Of a stretch of 37,778 nucleotides of DNA, positions 1 through 8,792 are shown piece by piece. The notes under the pieces were generated by a model. It ran no database searches. It was not told the DNA's origin and saw nothing but the letters and a program-made list of their open reading frames with translations. Origin of the DNA: Clostridia bacterium. GTDB lineage: Bacteria; Bacillota; Clostridia; Christensenellales; Aristaeellaceae. The stretch spans positions 1 to 37,778 of the forward strand of contig JAFQQU010000192.1 of NCBI GenBank assembly GCA_017410445.1, in the 5' to 3' direction. The translations under genes and the position numbers were made by a program. The stretch's first letter is position 1. Each line of letters opens with the position of its first letter.

Positions 1-160
1 AAATCTGCGATTTGCTCTCGCTAGTCGGCTGCGCCGACCTCAAGGTGACAGCTCTCCCGGTCGCTGACGCTTCCCGCTTTGGCTAAAAATATGCCGCTGG
101 CATATTTTCTTAACGCGTCGCGCCTTGCACAGGGGAGCCTTGAAGAAGACAAAGGCTCAG
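1..160. repeat. Hairpin-rich intergenic element, possibly a dispersed repeat
   Basis: This non-coding stretch contains several exact inverted repeats. They are a 5-bp stem at 1-13 (loop TGC), a 6-bp stem at 24-38 (loop TGC), a 10-bp stem at 86-108 (AAAATATGCC, loop GCT, GGCATATTTT), and a 6-bp pair 135-140/153-158 around a 12-base loop. No convincing gene is present; the open minus frame here is antisense to the next gene. Clustered compact hairpins resemble small dispersed intergenic repeats of clostridial genomes, but I see no second copy in this window, so that reading is inference. Confidence 0.4.
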
Positions 161-206
161 GAATATTTCTTGGCCTTTTCTCTTTGTTTTGGAGAAGGGA
201 GACATC

Positions 207-851
207 ATGATGAATGATTTGACCATCCGGCAGATGGAGCTGGGGCCGCTGCAGGCAAACGCCTATCTGCTCTGGCGCGAGGGACGGGACGACTGCCTGA
301 TCATCGATCCCGGCGACGATCTGGATTCGATTGTCAGGGCCGTCGAGTTCTCCGGAAAGAGACTGACCGACATTCTGCTCACGCACGGCCATTTCGATCA
401 CATCCTGGCCGCCGCGCCGCTGAAGGAGAAATACGGCGCGCGCATTCATGTGCATCCGTATGATTCGCACATGCTCATGGTCTCTGGGGCGTCGCTGTAT
501 AATCCCGCGTGGTGCCGTCTGCCCTTCGTATCCGTTTCCGCGGACGAACCCTATCCGTCGGGTGATGCAGACTGGCATCTTTCCGTCTGCGGGATCAATT
601 TCACCGGCTTCCGCACGCCCGGACACACCCCCGGCAGCATCTGCCTTCTGGATGAGGAGCACAGAGCGCTCTTCACGGGAGACACGCTCTTTGCCTACAG
701 CTACGGCCGGACCGACTTCCCCGGCGGCAGCGACGAGGAGATGAACGCCTCCCTCGGCCGTCTGCTCTGCATGGACGCCGGGCTGACCGTTTACTCCGGC
801 CACGGCGAAGCCGATACCATGGACGCGATCGCCCGCCGCTGGCGCCGCTAG
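207..851 (+). CDS. MBL-fold metallo-hydrolase (glyoxalase II-like)
   Basis: This is a 214-residue cytoplasmic metallo-beta-lactamase-fold hydrolase, close in layout to YcbL/glyoxalase II-like thioesterases. The zinc motifs are complete: THGHFDH at residues 59-65, His140 in TPGHTPGS, Asp159 in GDT, and His199 in SGHGE. GRTDFPGG at 167-174 is typical of this subfamily. The ATG at 207 follows a purine-rich site (GGAGAAGGGAG) at the right distance; a TTG at 189 would place that site inside the gene. The stop lies 12 bases before hemZ, so the two are probably cotranscribed. An MBL gene beside hemZ is, from memory, a common clostridial arrangement. The substrate cannot be told from sequence; a small thioester such as a glutathione-like or bacillithiol-type adduct is only a guess. 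Confidence 0.9.
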   Translation: MMNDLTIRQMELGPLQANAYLLWREGRDDCLIIDPGDDLDSIVRAVEFSGKRLTDILLTHGHFDHILAAAPLKEKYGARIHVHPYDSHMLMVSGASLYNPAWCRLPFVSVSADEPYPSGDADWHLSVCGINFTGFRTPGHTPGSICLLDEEHRALFTGDTLFAYSYGRTDFPGGSDEEMNASLGRLLCMDAGLTVYSGHGEADTMDAIARRWRR

Positions 852-863
852 GAGGATATATCA

Positions 864-2288
864 ATGATCAGACTCATGACCAACCTGCCGGAATTCTTCG
901 GCGACATCTCCGAGGTGATCCGCCTCTTCCTGGGGCAGGTCGACATCTCCCTCGAGGAGGGAGAGGAGATCGTCCGGCACGTCCATTCGGAGGAGGACGG
1001 CGTGTGGACCGAGCGCTTCTCGATGGACGGCGTTCAGGTATGCCATACCGCGCAGGCGGTGCACGGCGGCCTCATTGAAAAGCGGCTGCTCAAGCGCGCC
1101 GTGAAAACCAGCTGCTTCCTCATGATGAAGGAAAAGACCGGCATGACCCCGCCGTGGGGCTCGCTCACCGGCATCCGCCCCACCCGCATCCTCTATGAGC
1201 TGCTCGAGGAGGGCCTGAGCGAGCAGGAAGCCATGGGCGCGATTCACGACCGGTTCTATGTATCGCCCGACAAGGCCACCCTGCTGCGCGATATCATCCA
1301 CATGCAGCGCGGCCTCATTGACGCCCCGGCCGACGAATACGATCTCTACATCGGCATTCCCTTCTGCACGACGCGGTGCGCCTACTGCTCCTTCGCCTCG
1401 GGCGAGCTGGGCAGCGGCTCTCTGGTCGAGCCGTATATCGAGGCGCTGATCCGGGAAATCCGCGAAAGCGCGAACCTCATGAACGAGCGGGGCATGAAAA
1501 TCCGCGCGGCCTACATGGGCGGCGGCACGCCCACCGCGCTCAATGCGCTTCAGCTCGACCGCGTGCTCTCCGCGGCGCAGGAATGCTTCCCCGGCGCGCG
1601 GGAATGGACGGTGGAGGCCGGCCGGCCCGACACCATCGACCGGGACAAGCTGACCGTCATGAACGAGCATGAAATCACCCGCATCTCCGTCAATCCCCAG
1701 ACCTTCTCGGACGAGACGCTCAGGATCATCGGCCGCGCGCACACCTCGAAGGACACCCTCGAGGCTTATGCCCTCGCGCGGGAGATGGGATTTAACCACA
1801 TCAATATGGACCTGATCGCCGCGCTGCCGGGCGAGGGGATGGAGCAGTTCGAAAAGACGCTGAGAACCACCACCGACCTCAGACCCGAGAGCGTCACCGT
1901 GCATACGCTGGCCATCAAGCGGAGCAGCAAGCTCCATGAGCAGGGATATACCCAGATCGGCGCGGAAGCTGCTGACGAAATGGTGACATTTGCGCGGCAG
2001 ACCTTGACAGAGGCGGGCTACAGGCCGTATTATCTGTACAGGCAGAAGTACATGGCGGGCAATCTGGAAAACGTGGGCTACGCGCTGCCCGGACACGCCT
2101 GTCTGTATAATATCGATAACATGGAGGAGACCACCAAGATTCTCGCGCTGGGCGCGGGTGCGATCACCAAGTGGCTCTACCCCCGCGAGCGGCGCATCGA
2201 GCGCGCGCCCAACGTCCGGAACATCGAGCAGTATATCGCCCGGGTGTCCGAGATGGTCGAGCGCAAGCGGGCGCTGATCGACGGCTGA
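864..2288 (+). CDS. hemZ: HemZ-type coproporphyrinogen III oxidase-like radical SAM protein
   Basis: This is a 474-residue radical SAM protein of the HemN/HemZ group. The 4Fe-4S cluster motif is GIPFCTTRCAYCSF with Cys168, Cys172 and Cys175. It is followed by the SAM-binding glycine motif MGGGTPTAL near residue 218. About 160 residues precede the radical SAM core, including GSLTGIRPTRI near 100-109, which marks HemZ rather than HemN or HemW. Members are annotated as oxygen-independent coproporphyrinogen dehydrogenases in heme synthesis, but many Clostridia that carry hemZ lack a full heme pathway, so the true substrate is uncertain. A GGAGG site lies just upstream of the ATG. It follows the MBL hydrolase by 12 bases and precedes two cyclophilin genes. 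Confidence 0.92.
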   Translation: MIRLMTNLPEFFGDISEVIRLFLGQVDISLEEGEEIVRHVHSEEDGVWTERFSMDGVQVCHTAQAVHGGLIEKRLLKRAVKTSCFLMMKEKTGMTPPWGSLTGIRPTRILYELLEEGLSEQEAMGAIHDRFYVSPDKATLLRDIIHMQRGLIDAPADEYDLYIGIPFCTTRCAYCSFASGELGSGSLVEPYIEALIREIRESANLMNERGMKIRAAYMGGGTPTALNALQLDRVLSAAQECFPGAREWTVEAGRPDTIDRDKLTVMNEHEITRISVNPQTFSDETLRIIGRAHTSKDTLEAYALAREMGFNHINMDLIAALPGEGMEQFEKTLRTTTDLRPESVTVHTLAIKRSSKLHEQGYTQIGAEAADEMVTFARQTLTEAGYRPYYLYRQKYMAGNLENVGYALPGHACLYNIDNMEETTKILALGAGAITKWLYPRERRIERAPNVRNIEQYIARVSEMVERKRALIDG

Positions 2289-2320
2289 CCAATTTTCACG
2301 GAGAGAGGAAGATTCACCCC

Positions 2321-2965
2321 ATGAAGAACATGAACAAGACGCTGAAGCTCATCCTGACCGCCGTCCTCGTGCTGGGTCTGTGCGCCGCGGCCGTAATGAT
2401 CTACGTCAAGGTCACCACGCCCGACTATTCCGACGTGCCCAACCCGAACGTCACCATCACCATGGAAAACGGCAGCGAGATCCATCTGGAGCTCTATCCC
2501 GCCGTCGCGCCGAACACGGTTGCGAACTTTGTCGCCCTCGCGCAGGAAGGCTTTTATGACGGCCTGATCTTCCACCGCGTCATCCCTGGCTTCATGATTC
2601 AGGGCGGCGACCCCAATGGCACCGGCATGGGCGGCCCCGGCTTCACCATCAAGGGCGAGTTTGCCGCCAACGGCGTGAAGAACGACATCCATCATGAGCG
2701 CGGCGTCATCTCCATGGCCCGCAAGAGCACCGGCTACAACACCGCCGGCAGCCAGTTCTTCATCATGCATCAGGCTGCGTCCCATCTGGACGGTCTGTTT
2801 GCCGCCTTCGGCCGCGTAACCGACGAGGAATCCATGGCCGTGGTCGATCAGATCGCCACCACCAAGACCGATTCCAACGACAAGCCGCTGACCGAATGGC
2901 GCATCAGGACCATCACGGTAGAAACGCACGGTTATGACTATGATCCTGTCAGAATCACGGAATAA
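2321..2965 (+). CDS. Membrane-anchored cyclophilin-type peptidyl-prolyl isomerase
   Basis: This 214-residue protein has an N-terminal hydrophobic segment (about residues 8-29) after a Lys-rich start, then a cyclophilin domain (about 44-205). The domain should therefore sit outside the membrane and assist folding of secreted proteins. Active-site signatures are present: FHRVIPGFMIQGGDP with the catalytic Arg, and GSQFFIMH. The tryptophan that human CypA uses to bind cyclosporin is replaced (HLDGLFAAFG), as in many bacterial cyclophilins. The ATG at 2321 is chosen because the upstream frame overlaps hemZ and lacks cyclophilin similarity; GAGAGGAAG lies before it. It is followed 24 bases later by a second, cytosolic cyclophilin of very similar sequence, which points to tandem duplication. 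Confidence 0.93.
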   Translation: MKNMNKTLKLILTAVLVLGLCAAAVMIYVKVTTPDYSDVPNPNVTITMENGSEIHLELYPAVAPNTVANFVALAQEGFYDGLIFHRVIPGFMIQGGDPNGTGMGGPGFTIKGEFAANGVKNDIHHERGVISMARKSTGYNTAGSQFFIMHQAASHLDGLFAAFGRVTDEESMAVVDQIATTKTDSNDKPLTEWRIRTITVETHGYDYDPVRITE

Positions 2966-2973
2966 TTATTTTC

Positions 2974-2980
2974 AGGAGGT
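2974..2980 (+). promoter_or_regulatory. Ribosome binding site that decides the start of the second cyclophilin
   Basis: AGGAGGT abuts an ATG at 2981 with no spacer, so that ATG cannot be used efficiently. The in-frame ATG at 2990 lies 9 bases downstream, which is a normal spacing. The start is therefore set at 2990. Confidence 0.8.
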
Positions 2981-2989
2981 ATGATTCCC

Positions 2990-3478
2990 ATGGCTAATCC
3001 GATCATCACCATCGAAATGGAAAACGGCGGCGTCATCAAGGCCGAGCTGTATCCCGAAATCGCGCCCATCACCGTTGAGAACTTCGTCAAGCTGACCAAG
3101 CAGGGCTTCTATGACGGCCTGATCTTCCACCGCGTCATCGCCGGCTTCATGATTCAGGGCGGCGACCCGACCGGCACCGGCATGGGCGGCCCCGGCCACA
3201 CCATCAAGGGCGAGTTCCGCCTGAACGGCGTCGCCAACAACATCAAGCATGAGCGCGGCGTTCTGTCCATGGCCCGCTCCATGATGCCCAACTCCGCCGG
3301 CAGCCAGTTCTTCATCATGCACAAGAACGCGCCCCATCTGGACGGCTCCTACGCCGCCTTCGGCCGCGTCATCGAGGGCATCGAGGTTGTCGATCAGATC
3401 GCCTCTGTCCAGACCGGCGCGCAGGATCGCCCGGTTGTCGAGCAGAAGATGAAGAAGGTCACCGTAGAAGAGGCCTGA
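2990..3478 (+). CDS. Cytosolic cyclophilin-type peptidyl-prolyl isomerase
   Basis: This 162-residue protein is a single cyclophilin domain with no signal or membrane segment, so it acts in the cytoplasm on prolyl bonds of folding proteins. It shows FHRVIAGFMIQGGDP, GMGGPGHTIKGEF and NSAGSQFFIMH, and HLDGSYAAFGRV in place of the cyclosporin-contacting tryptophan region. Sequence blocks match the membrane-anchored paralogue just upstream almost word for word, so the pair arose by duplication, with only one copy carrying an export anchor. The start is placed at 2990 from the ribosome-binding-site spacing. A strong terminator follows at 3500, closing the 207-3478 unit. Confidence 0.95.
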   Translation: MANPIITIEMENGGVIKAELYPEIAPITVENFVKLTKQGFYDGLIFHRVIAGFMIQGGDPTGTGMGGPGHTIKGEFRLNGVANNIKHERGVLSMARSMMPNSAGSQFFIMHKNAPHLDGSYAAFGRVIEGIEVVDQIASVQTGAQDRPVVEQKMKKVTVEEA

Positions 3479-3499
3479 TTTTCATAGGTTATTTCAGAA

Positions 3500-3536
3500 T
3501 GCGCCCGGGCGATGATGCGTCCGGGCGCGTTTTTAT
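3500..3536 (+). terminator. Rho-independent terminator of the MBL-hemZ-cyclophilin unit
   Basis: An 8-bp GC stem, GCGCCCGG (3501-3508) pairing with CCGGGCGC (3521-3528), is followed by a T run (GTTTTTA). It lies 22 bases after the cyclophilin stop. Confidence 0.88.
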
Positions 3537-3549
3537 GTGTCTCTGCCGA

Positions 3550-3578
3550 TTGACAGACATGGCCGATTGGAATATACT
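3550..3578 (+). promoter_or_regulatory. Sigma-A promoter for the GLUG-repeat protein
   Basis: TTGACA at 3550-3555 and TATACT at 3573-3578 are separated by exactly 17 bases. The element lies directly after a terminator and 32 bases before the gene, so it should drive that gene alone. Confidence 0.85.
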
Positions 3579-3610
3579 GAACGAAAAAGCAAGGGAAAGG
3601 AACGATCTCT

Positions 3611-5701
3611 GTGAACGGAAATATGCGGAATGCGGGCAGGGCCGCGCTGCGCCTGCTGGCGATGATCATGTGCGTGATGATCGGCTGTACGATGCTCTTC
3701 CCGGCGCGCGCGGAGGAATCGGCCGGGGAAGAAAGCGAGTTCATCCGCCCGGTCGCGCAGGTGAAAAAGGTCCCGGACGGCTTCACGCCGATTTACACCG
3801 CGGACGATGTTGAGAAGATCATCTCAGACCCCTCGGGCAAATTCATCCTGATGGCCGATATCGATCTGGGCAATTCCGATCAGCTGAGCGGTATCGGCTT
3901 CAAGGGCGAGCTGGACGGCAACGGATACAAAATAACCGGGCTGAAGCTCACGGGCTACGCCAATTTCCGAGATACCTACGGCTTCGGCCTGTTCGCATGG
4001 GTCAGAGACGCGGTCATCCGGAATCTGTATGTGCAAGGCGAGATCTTCATGACCGATACCGGCTACTACGGCGCGACGGCCAATGTCGGCGGCATTGCGG
4101 GCTATGTCTTCGGGACCAGCCTCATCACCAACTGCGTCAGCGACGTGCAGATCACCTGCCATGAATCGATGATCGAACGCGAGGATCAGCATCTGGGCGG
4201 CGGCATGGGCGGCATCGCCGGCTGCCTCGGTATGGATAAGGGCGCGGTCATCACCTACTGCCGGAACGTGGGCTATGTCAGCGGCGGCGAAAACGTGGGC
4301 GGCGTCGTCGGATCGATCACCAACTACGACGGCAAGGCCATCGAAAACGCGCCGGTATACGGCTGCCGCAACGACGGCGAGGTCGAGGCCCGCTGGAACG
4401 GCGCGGGCGGCATTGTCGGCGTGACGGACAACCGGATGGGCCGGAGCGACCGGTCGGCGCGGATTGAATCCTGCGCGAACTTCGGCCGGGTGACCGGGCA
4501 GCGGATGGTCGGCGGCATCCTGGGCTGGTGCGACGACGACTCGGGCAGCGCAGAAGTGAAAGATTCGCTGAACGCGGGCGAGCTGTTCGGCGCGCTGCTG
4601 GGCGAGACCAGCGTGAGCGGCATTGCGGGCGGCGGCGGCTGCGCCGTGACCACCTGCGTAAACGTCGGCAGGCTGACCGGCGCGCAGCCTTGCGGCATTC
4701 ATCCGGACGTCCGCAGCGCAAACATCACCGGCTGCTACATCCGGGGAAATGCGCTTGATCAGATGACGATGCCCGGGCAGACGGTTATGGTCTCCATGGA
4801 GGAGGCGAAAAAGAAGGAATCCTTCCCGGCGCTGGACTTTGAGGAAATCTGGGTGCTGGATGAGGGCATGGACTATCCCATCCCGGCCGCAGTGCTCGGC
4901 ATCCTGAAATGGATTGTCTATTCGCCGACCGCCTGGGAGAGCGACGTCTCCGACATGAAGGGAAACGAGACGCGCGAGGCGGCCGTTGAGGAGATCATGA
5001 ACGGCTACACCTTCACCGACGAGGAGTTGGCCGGAATCATCATTTGTCTGGCCGAGGGCTACGGCGAGTATCCGGACTGTGAAGACGGACGGTTTGCCCG
5101 CTCCAGCGCGCTGTGCGTGGTATGGAAGAATCAGGAGATCATCTTCGCTGCGGATAACTGCGCCACTTATCCCGATTACCCGACCGACGCTTCGCAGAAC
5201 GGGGGCAGGGCCATTCCGACGGTTGTCGACGGCAAATACGGGGCGTTTGCGGTCAATCATCTGTCCAAGAGGGTCGGAGAATTCAACTATCCCGCGCTGA
5301 AGGTGAAGGATCCCGTGCTTTGCCGGGTCAACGGATCGAAATACTCCATCGATACCGTGGAAAATGGCGGCATCAACATCCATGCCAAGTCTACCGAAAA
5401 GCTGGGAAAGAACTCCGAGGGCTGCACGGTCATCGGCTACGGCGAACTGCGCGTGAATTACCGCACCGTGCTGACCCCCGGCAACGAATTTACCCGGTTT
5501 GCGTATCTGGTCGGCTTCGCGAAGGATAAGGACGGCGACGGATACGCCGAAATCGAATCCGACATTCCGCATGTCTATATGGAATGTACGGTGATCATGA
5601 ACCGGGCCTACGGCTACGACCATGTTCCGGAATTTGCGAAGAATTTCGACGCGGACTACTGGGGTCATCAGGACATCATCAATACGATTCTCGGGCGCTG
5701 A
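3611..5701 (+). CDS. Secreted GLUG-repeat (beta-helix-like) surface protein
   Basis: This 696-residue exported protein of unknown role has a signal peptide (hydrophobic 13-31, likely cleavage after PARA at 34). The opening segment FTPIYTADDVEKI, then FILMADIDLG and LDGNGYKITGL, is typical of proteins that lead into GLUG repeats. At least six glycine-rich turns follow between about 155 and 345 (VGGIAGY, MGGIAGC, VGGVVGS, AGGIVGV, VGGILGW, SGIAGGG), each with a Cys/Asn-rich strand. This fits a short parallel beta-helix. Residues about 430-696 form a separate region I do not recognise. There is no LPXTG anchor or second membrane segment. The GTG at 3611 has AAAGGAAC upstream; the ATG at 3623 is the alternative. 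Roles such as adhesion or polysaccharide binding are inference only. Confidence 0.8.
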   Translation: MNGNMRNAGRAALRLLAMIMCVMIGCTMLFPARAEESAGEESEFIRPVAQVKKVPDGFTPIYTADDVEKIISDPSGKFILMADIDLGNSDQLSGIGFKGELDGNGYKITGLKLTGYANFRDTYGFGLFAWVRDAVIRNLYVQGEIFMTDTGYYGATANVGGIAGYVFGTSLITNCVSDVQITCHESMIEREDQHLGGGMGGIAGCLGMDKGAVITYCRNVGYVSGGENVGGVVGSITNYDGKAIENAPVYGCRNDGEVEARWNGAGGIVGVTDNRMGRSDRSARIESCANFGRVTGQRMVGGILGWCDDDSGSAEVKDSLNAGELFGALLGETSVSGIAGGGGCAVTTCVNVGRLTGAQPCGIHPDVRSANITGCYIRGNALDQMTMPGQTVMVSMEEAKKKESFPALDFEEIWVLDEGMDYPIPAAVLGILKWIVYSPTAWESDVSDMKGNETREAAVEEIMNGYTFTDEELAGIIICLAEGYGEYPDCEDGRFARSSALCVVWKNQEIIFAADNCATYPDYPTDASQNGGRAIPTVVDGKYGAFAVNHLSKRVGEFNYPALKVKDPVLCRVNGSKYSIDTVENGGINIHAKSTEKLGKNSEGCTVIGYGELRVNYRTVLTPGNEFTRFAYLVGFAKDKDGDGYAEIESDIPHVYMECTVIMNRAYGYDHVPEFAKNFDADYWGHQDIINTILGR

Positions 5702-5716
5702 AAAGAAAACATGAAG

Positions 5717-5752
5717 AAACCCTCCTGCCGGAATGACGGCGGGAGGGTTTCG
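5717..5752. terminator. Bidirectional terminator between convergent genes
   Basis: A 14-bp stem (5717-5730 with 5737-5750, one G-T pair) has a 6-base loop. On the minus strand it is followed by a T-rich run. It sits between the GLUG protein stop and the rhamnosidase stop and can serve both. Confidence 0.82.
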
Positions 5753-5771
5753 GCGTATATGGATATGCGGT

Positions 5772-8312
5772 TTATCTGCATTCGTCCTGCGGCATGGAAA
5801 AATAATGCGTGCCGCCGGAAATTGTTTTCGTCTCGCGGCCGAGGGTGACTGTGGCCGTTACGCCGGCGGGCAGGTCGATGTAGAGATGCACGCCGCCGTA
5901 GCGTTTGACCCACTTCACGTTCAGCGGGCCCTTGCAGGTATCGAGATTTCCCTGCGCGCTCATGAGCTTTTCAGGCATCTTCGGTGCGATTTCGAGCGTC
6001 TCAAAGCCCGCGCCGGTCGGCCTGACGCCCAGAAGAGAGGTATACAGCCAGCTGTCCGCCGCGCCGTACATCGGGTGGTTGTGGGAATTCATGCCCGGCT
6101 GCTTCTTGAGCTCGAAGCGCTCCCAGACGGTGGTGGCCTCCTGCTGAATCATGTATCCGAAGGAGGGATATTCCTCGCGGGTCATGAGGGCATAGGCGTC
6201 GTCGATGTAGCCGTATTCGGAGAGCATGTCCAGCATGTAGCGGGTGCAGAGGTTGCCGGTGGTGAAGCGGTAGCCGCGGGATACGAGGTCGTCGCGCATG
6301 AGCTTTGCGGCCCGCTGCCGGTCGCCCTCGGGGATGATCTTAAGCCACAGCGCGAACGCCTGACAGGCCTGCGAGCCGGTCGCCATCCTCGCAGAGGCGG
6401 GGTCGTACCATTTTTTAAGCATGGCGGCCTTGATCTTTCCGGCCAGCGTATCGTATTCCCGTGCGGCTTCCTCTCTGCCCAGCAGGCGCGCAAATTTCGC
6501 CAGCAGCGTGCAGTTGTAGTAGGAATAGCCGGTGGACATGAATACGCCGGGCGTGACGACCGATTTCGCGCCGTCGTTTCCTTCGCAGGCGTAGGCCGGG
6601 CCGGCCCAGTCGCCGTAGTAGGAGTAGTTTACGATATAGTCGTCGCTGTTGGCAAGCAGGCAGTTTTCCCACGCGGCGAAGCCGTCGAAGTTTTCCCTGA
6701 TGGTTTCAAGGTCTCCGTTGTGCAGGTAGTTCTGCCATGCGGCGACCAGATAGCTCGAGCAGACCGGGTCCGCAGGGAAGGAGCCGAACACCGCATAGGG
6801 CACGGTGCAGGAAATCGCGCCGTCCTCCCGCTGGCCGGCCCGGATATCGCGGACGATCTTCCGGAACATCGCGCCGGTTTCGAAGTTGAAGGGCGTTTCC
6901 TCAAAGCGCACGGTGGCGTCGTTCATCCAGCCCATGCGCTCGTCGCGCTGCGGGCAGTCGGTGAGGATCGAGTGCATATTGTCGCGCTCTGTCATGAGCA
7001 CATTCTGGTGAATGGCGTTGATGAGCGCGCTGCCCGAGCGGAAGGCGGTTTTCTTGTCGATGTTTGTGTACATCTGAACGGCATAAATGTCGTCCCTGCC
7101 GGGCTTGAAGCCGGTGATTTCGGCATAGCGGAAGCCGTGATAGGTGAAGGGCGGCTGATAGCAGTCCGCGTCGCCGCAGGAGATGTAGGTATCGGTGCAT
7201 TCAGCCTTTCTGAGCGGTGCGGTGTAGAGCGTGCCGTCCTCGTCGAGGAATTCGGCGTGGCGGATGGTGACCTCGGTTCCCTTGGGCAGCTCGGGAATGT
7301 CCAGCCGGACGACGCCCGCGATGTTCTGGCCGAAATCGACGATCCACTTGCCGGGAACGGGCTGGGAAATGCTGAGCGGCGGGAACAGGCGCAGCTCGCG
7401 GATGGAAGGGATGAGCATGGGCTTCAGCTCGCCGCCCGGGGCGTCCGCCAGACGGACGGGATTCAAGTCCTCGCCGTAATCCGGCATGTTCCAGCCGAAG
7501 ATTTCCTGCCGGGCGTCGTAGGCCGTGCCGTCAAAGACCGAGCAGGATGTGATGGGGCCATAGGTCCATGTCCAGCTTTCGTCGGTGGCGATGGTTTCCT
7601 CCGTGCCGTCCTCATAGGCGATTTTCAGCATCAGAATGAGCTGCTTGCCGCCAAAGAAGCGGGGCTTGGCGTAGCTTGCGGTGTTGATTCTGGTGCGCCG
7701 CCAGCCGCCGCCGAGAACGACGCCGATGCAGTTGGGGCCGTCATGGAGCCGATGCTCCCGGTCCACGCAGACGGCATACTGGCAGAGGCGGGTATAGTCG
7801 GTCGTAGGCGGATCGAGCAGCGTTTCGTCCAGCGTATGGCCGTTTAAGTACAGCTCCTGATAGCCGAGGCCGCAGGCGTATACCGCCGCCGAGCGAACGG
7901 GCTTGTCGATGGTGAATTCCTTTCTCAGATAGACGGCCGCCTCGCCGGCGTCCTCATCGGCTGTGATCCATTCGGCGTCCCATTCGATATCGCCGAGGTA
8001 GAAATATTCCTCTTCTTCGCCCTCGCGGCCCAGGCTGTCGCGCAGAATGACGCAGACGGTCAGCGCTTCGCCGCGCGGCCAGCCGGATTCGGTCAGGCGG
8101 CATTCCTGCCGCGCGGTTTCGACCCAGCCGCTGTCGAAGAGGTCGTTGAGCCGCCGGTCGGACACAATCACCCGGTATGCGGCCTGATTTGCTTCGGGCC
8201 GGTCGGTATCAAGCGCCCACGAAAACACCATCTCGCCGCCCTCGGCGATGTGCTCGCGGTCATAATGGCCCATTCTCTGCCGGTTGACACGGATATCGGA
8301 CGGTTTCAGCAT
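5772..8312 (-). CDS. GH78 alpha-L-rhamnosidase
   Basis: This 846-residue enzyme removes terminal alpha-L-rhamnose from glycosides or pectic oligosaccharides by inversion. Domain order fits GH78: an N-terminal Ig-like domain (residues about 1-110), a jelly-roll substrate-binding domain (about 115-300, VYLRKEFTIDKPVRSA and YACGLGYQELYLNG), an (alpha/alpha)6 catalytic barrel (about 400-750) and a C-terminal beta domain. The barrel holds the hallmark DCPQRDERMGW near residue 452 with the presumed general acid, and TTVWER with the presumed base. There is no signal peptide, so it acts in the cytoplasm on imported oligosaccharides. AAGGAG lies 8 bases before the ATG. It follows the DUF1294 gene by 42 bases and may be cotranscribed. 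A second GH78 gene is at 23121. Confidence 0.93.
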   Translation of the reverse strand: MLKPSDIRVNRQRMGHYDREHIAEGGEMVFSWALDTDRPEANQAAYRVIVSDRRLNDLFDSGWVETARQECRLTESGWPRGEALTVCVILRDSLGREGEEEEYFYLGDIEWDAEWITADEDAGEAAVYLRKEFTIDKPVRSAAVYACGLGYQELYLNGHTLDETLLDPPTTDYTRLCQYAVCVDREHRLHDGPNCIGVVLGGGWRRTRINTASYAKPRFFGGKQLILMLKIAYEDGTEETIATDESWTWTYGPITSCSVFDGTAYDARQEIFGWNMPDYGEDLNPVRLADAPGGELKPMLIPSIRELRLFPPLSISQPVPGKWIVDFGQNIAGVVRLDIPELPKGTEVTIRHAEFLDEDGTLYTAPLRKAECTDTYISCGDADCYQPPFTYHGFRYAEITGFKPGRDDIYAVQMYTNIDKKTAFRSGSALINAIHQNVLMTERDNMHSILTDCPQRDERMGWMNDATVRFEETPFNFETGAMFRKIVRDIRAGQREDGAISCTVPYAVFGSFPADPVCSSYLVAAWQNYLHNGDLETIRENFDGFAAWENCLLANSDDYIVNYSYYGDWAGPAYACEGNDGAKSVVTPGVFMSTGYSYYNCTLLAKFARLLGREEAAREYDTLAGKIKAAMLKKWYDPASARMATGSQACQAFALWLKIIPEGDRQRAAKLMRDDLVSRGYRFTTGNLCTRYMLDMLSEYGYIDDAYALMTREEYPSFGYMIQQEATTVWERFELKKQPGMNSHNHPMYGAADSWLYTSLLGVRPTGAGFETLEIAPKMPEKLMSAQGNLDTCKGPLNVKWVKRYGGVHLYIDLPAGVTATVTLGRETKTISGGTHYFSMPQDECR

Positions 8313-8354
8313 GGATGATTCTCCTTTCGATGCGGCGGGGGGTCCGCCCGGAAA

Positions 8355-8627
8355 TTACAGAATGAGCGTGAGCAGCCAGTAAGCGGCCGCCGCCTGAACG
8401 ATCAGCATGGCCGGAACGCCGATGCTGAACTTGAGCTTGCGGGTTTTATGGTGGAATACGTGCATGCCGATCAGGCCGCCGAGCGCGGCGAAGGGGACGC
8501 AGGCGAGCAGCAGCGTGCGCTCGGGAATGCGCCATGCATCGCGGACGGCCTTGCGCTTGTCGACGCCCATCATAAGGAAGGAGATGAGGTTCAGGATGAG
8601 CAGCGCGCCGATGATGAATGTGAGCAT
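8355..8627 (-). CDS. DUF1294 small membrane protein
   Basis: This 90-residue membrane protein belongs to DUF1294, whose function is unknown. It has hydrophobic segments at about 4-20, 38-58 and 68-90. The family signature is clear: LMMGVDKRKA near 18-27, WRIPERTLL at 32-40, GGLIGMHVFHHKTRKLKF at 50-67. The ATG at 8627 is preceded at 9 bases by GGGAGG. A longer frame reaching 8726 has no ribosome-binding site and no family similarity in its extension. It lies upstream of the GH78 gene on the same strand, but no functional link is evident. Confidence 0.9.
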   Translation of the reverse strand: MLTFIIGALLILNLISFLMMGVDKRKAVRDAWRIPERTLLLACVPFAALGGLIGMHVFHHKTRKLKFSIGVPAMLIVQAAAAYWLLTLIL

Positions 8628-8792
8628 GTATGGGTTCCTCCCTGTTTTGAGTGTGTGAAATAAATGTTCGGCGGCGGAGCGGAGTTTTCCTTCAATATAT
8701 GGAGAAGGCGTAAAAGGCAGGAGCAAAATAACATTTTTTCGTCATAAAAGATCATTTTTGGGGTATCGGAAGATAAGTTATTGCTCGTTTGC

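Noticed and set aside
86-108. The 10-bp hairpin as a simple terminator
   Set aside because: The stem is AT-rich at its base and is followed by CTTAACG, not a T run, and no gene end is visible beside it.
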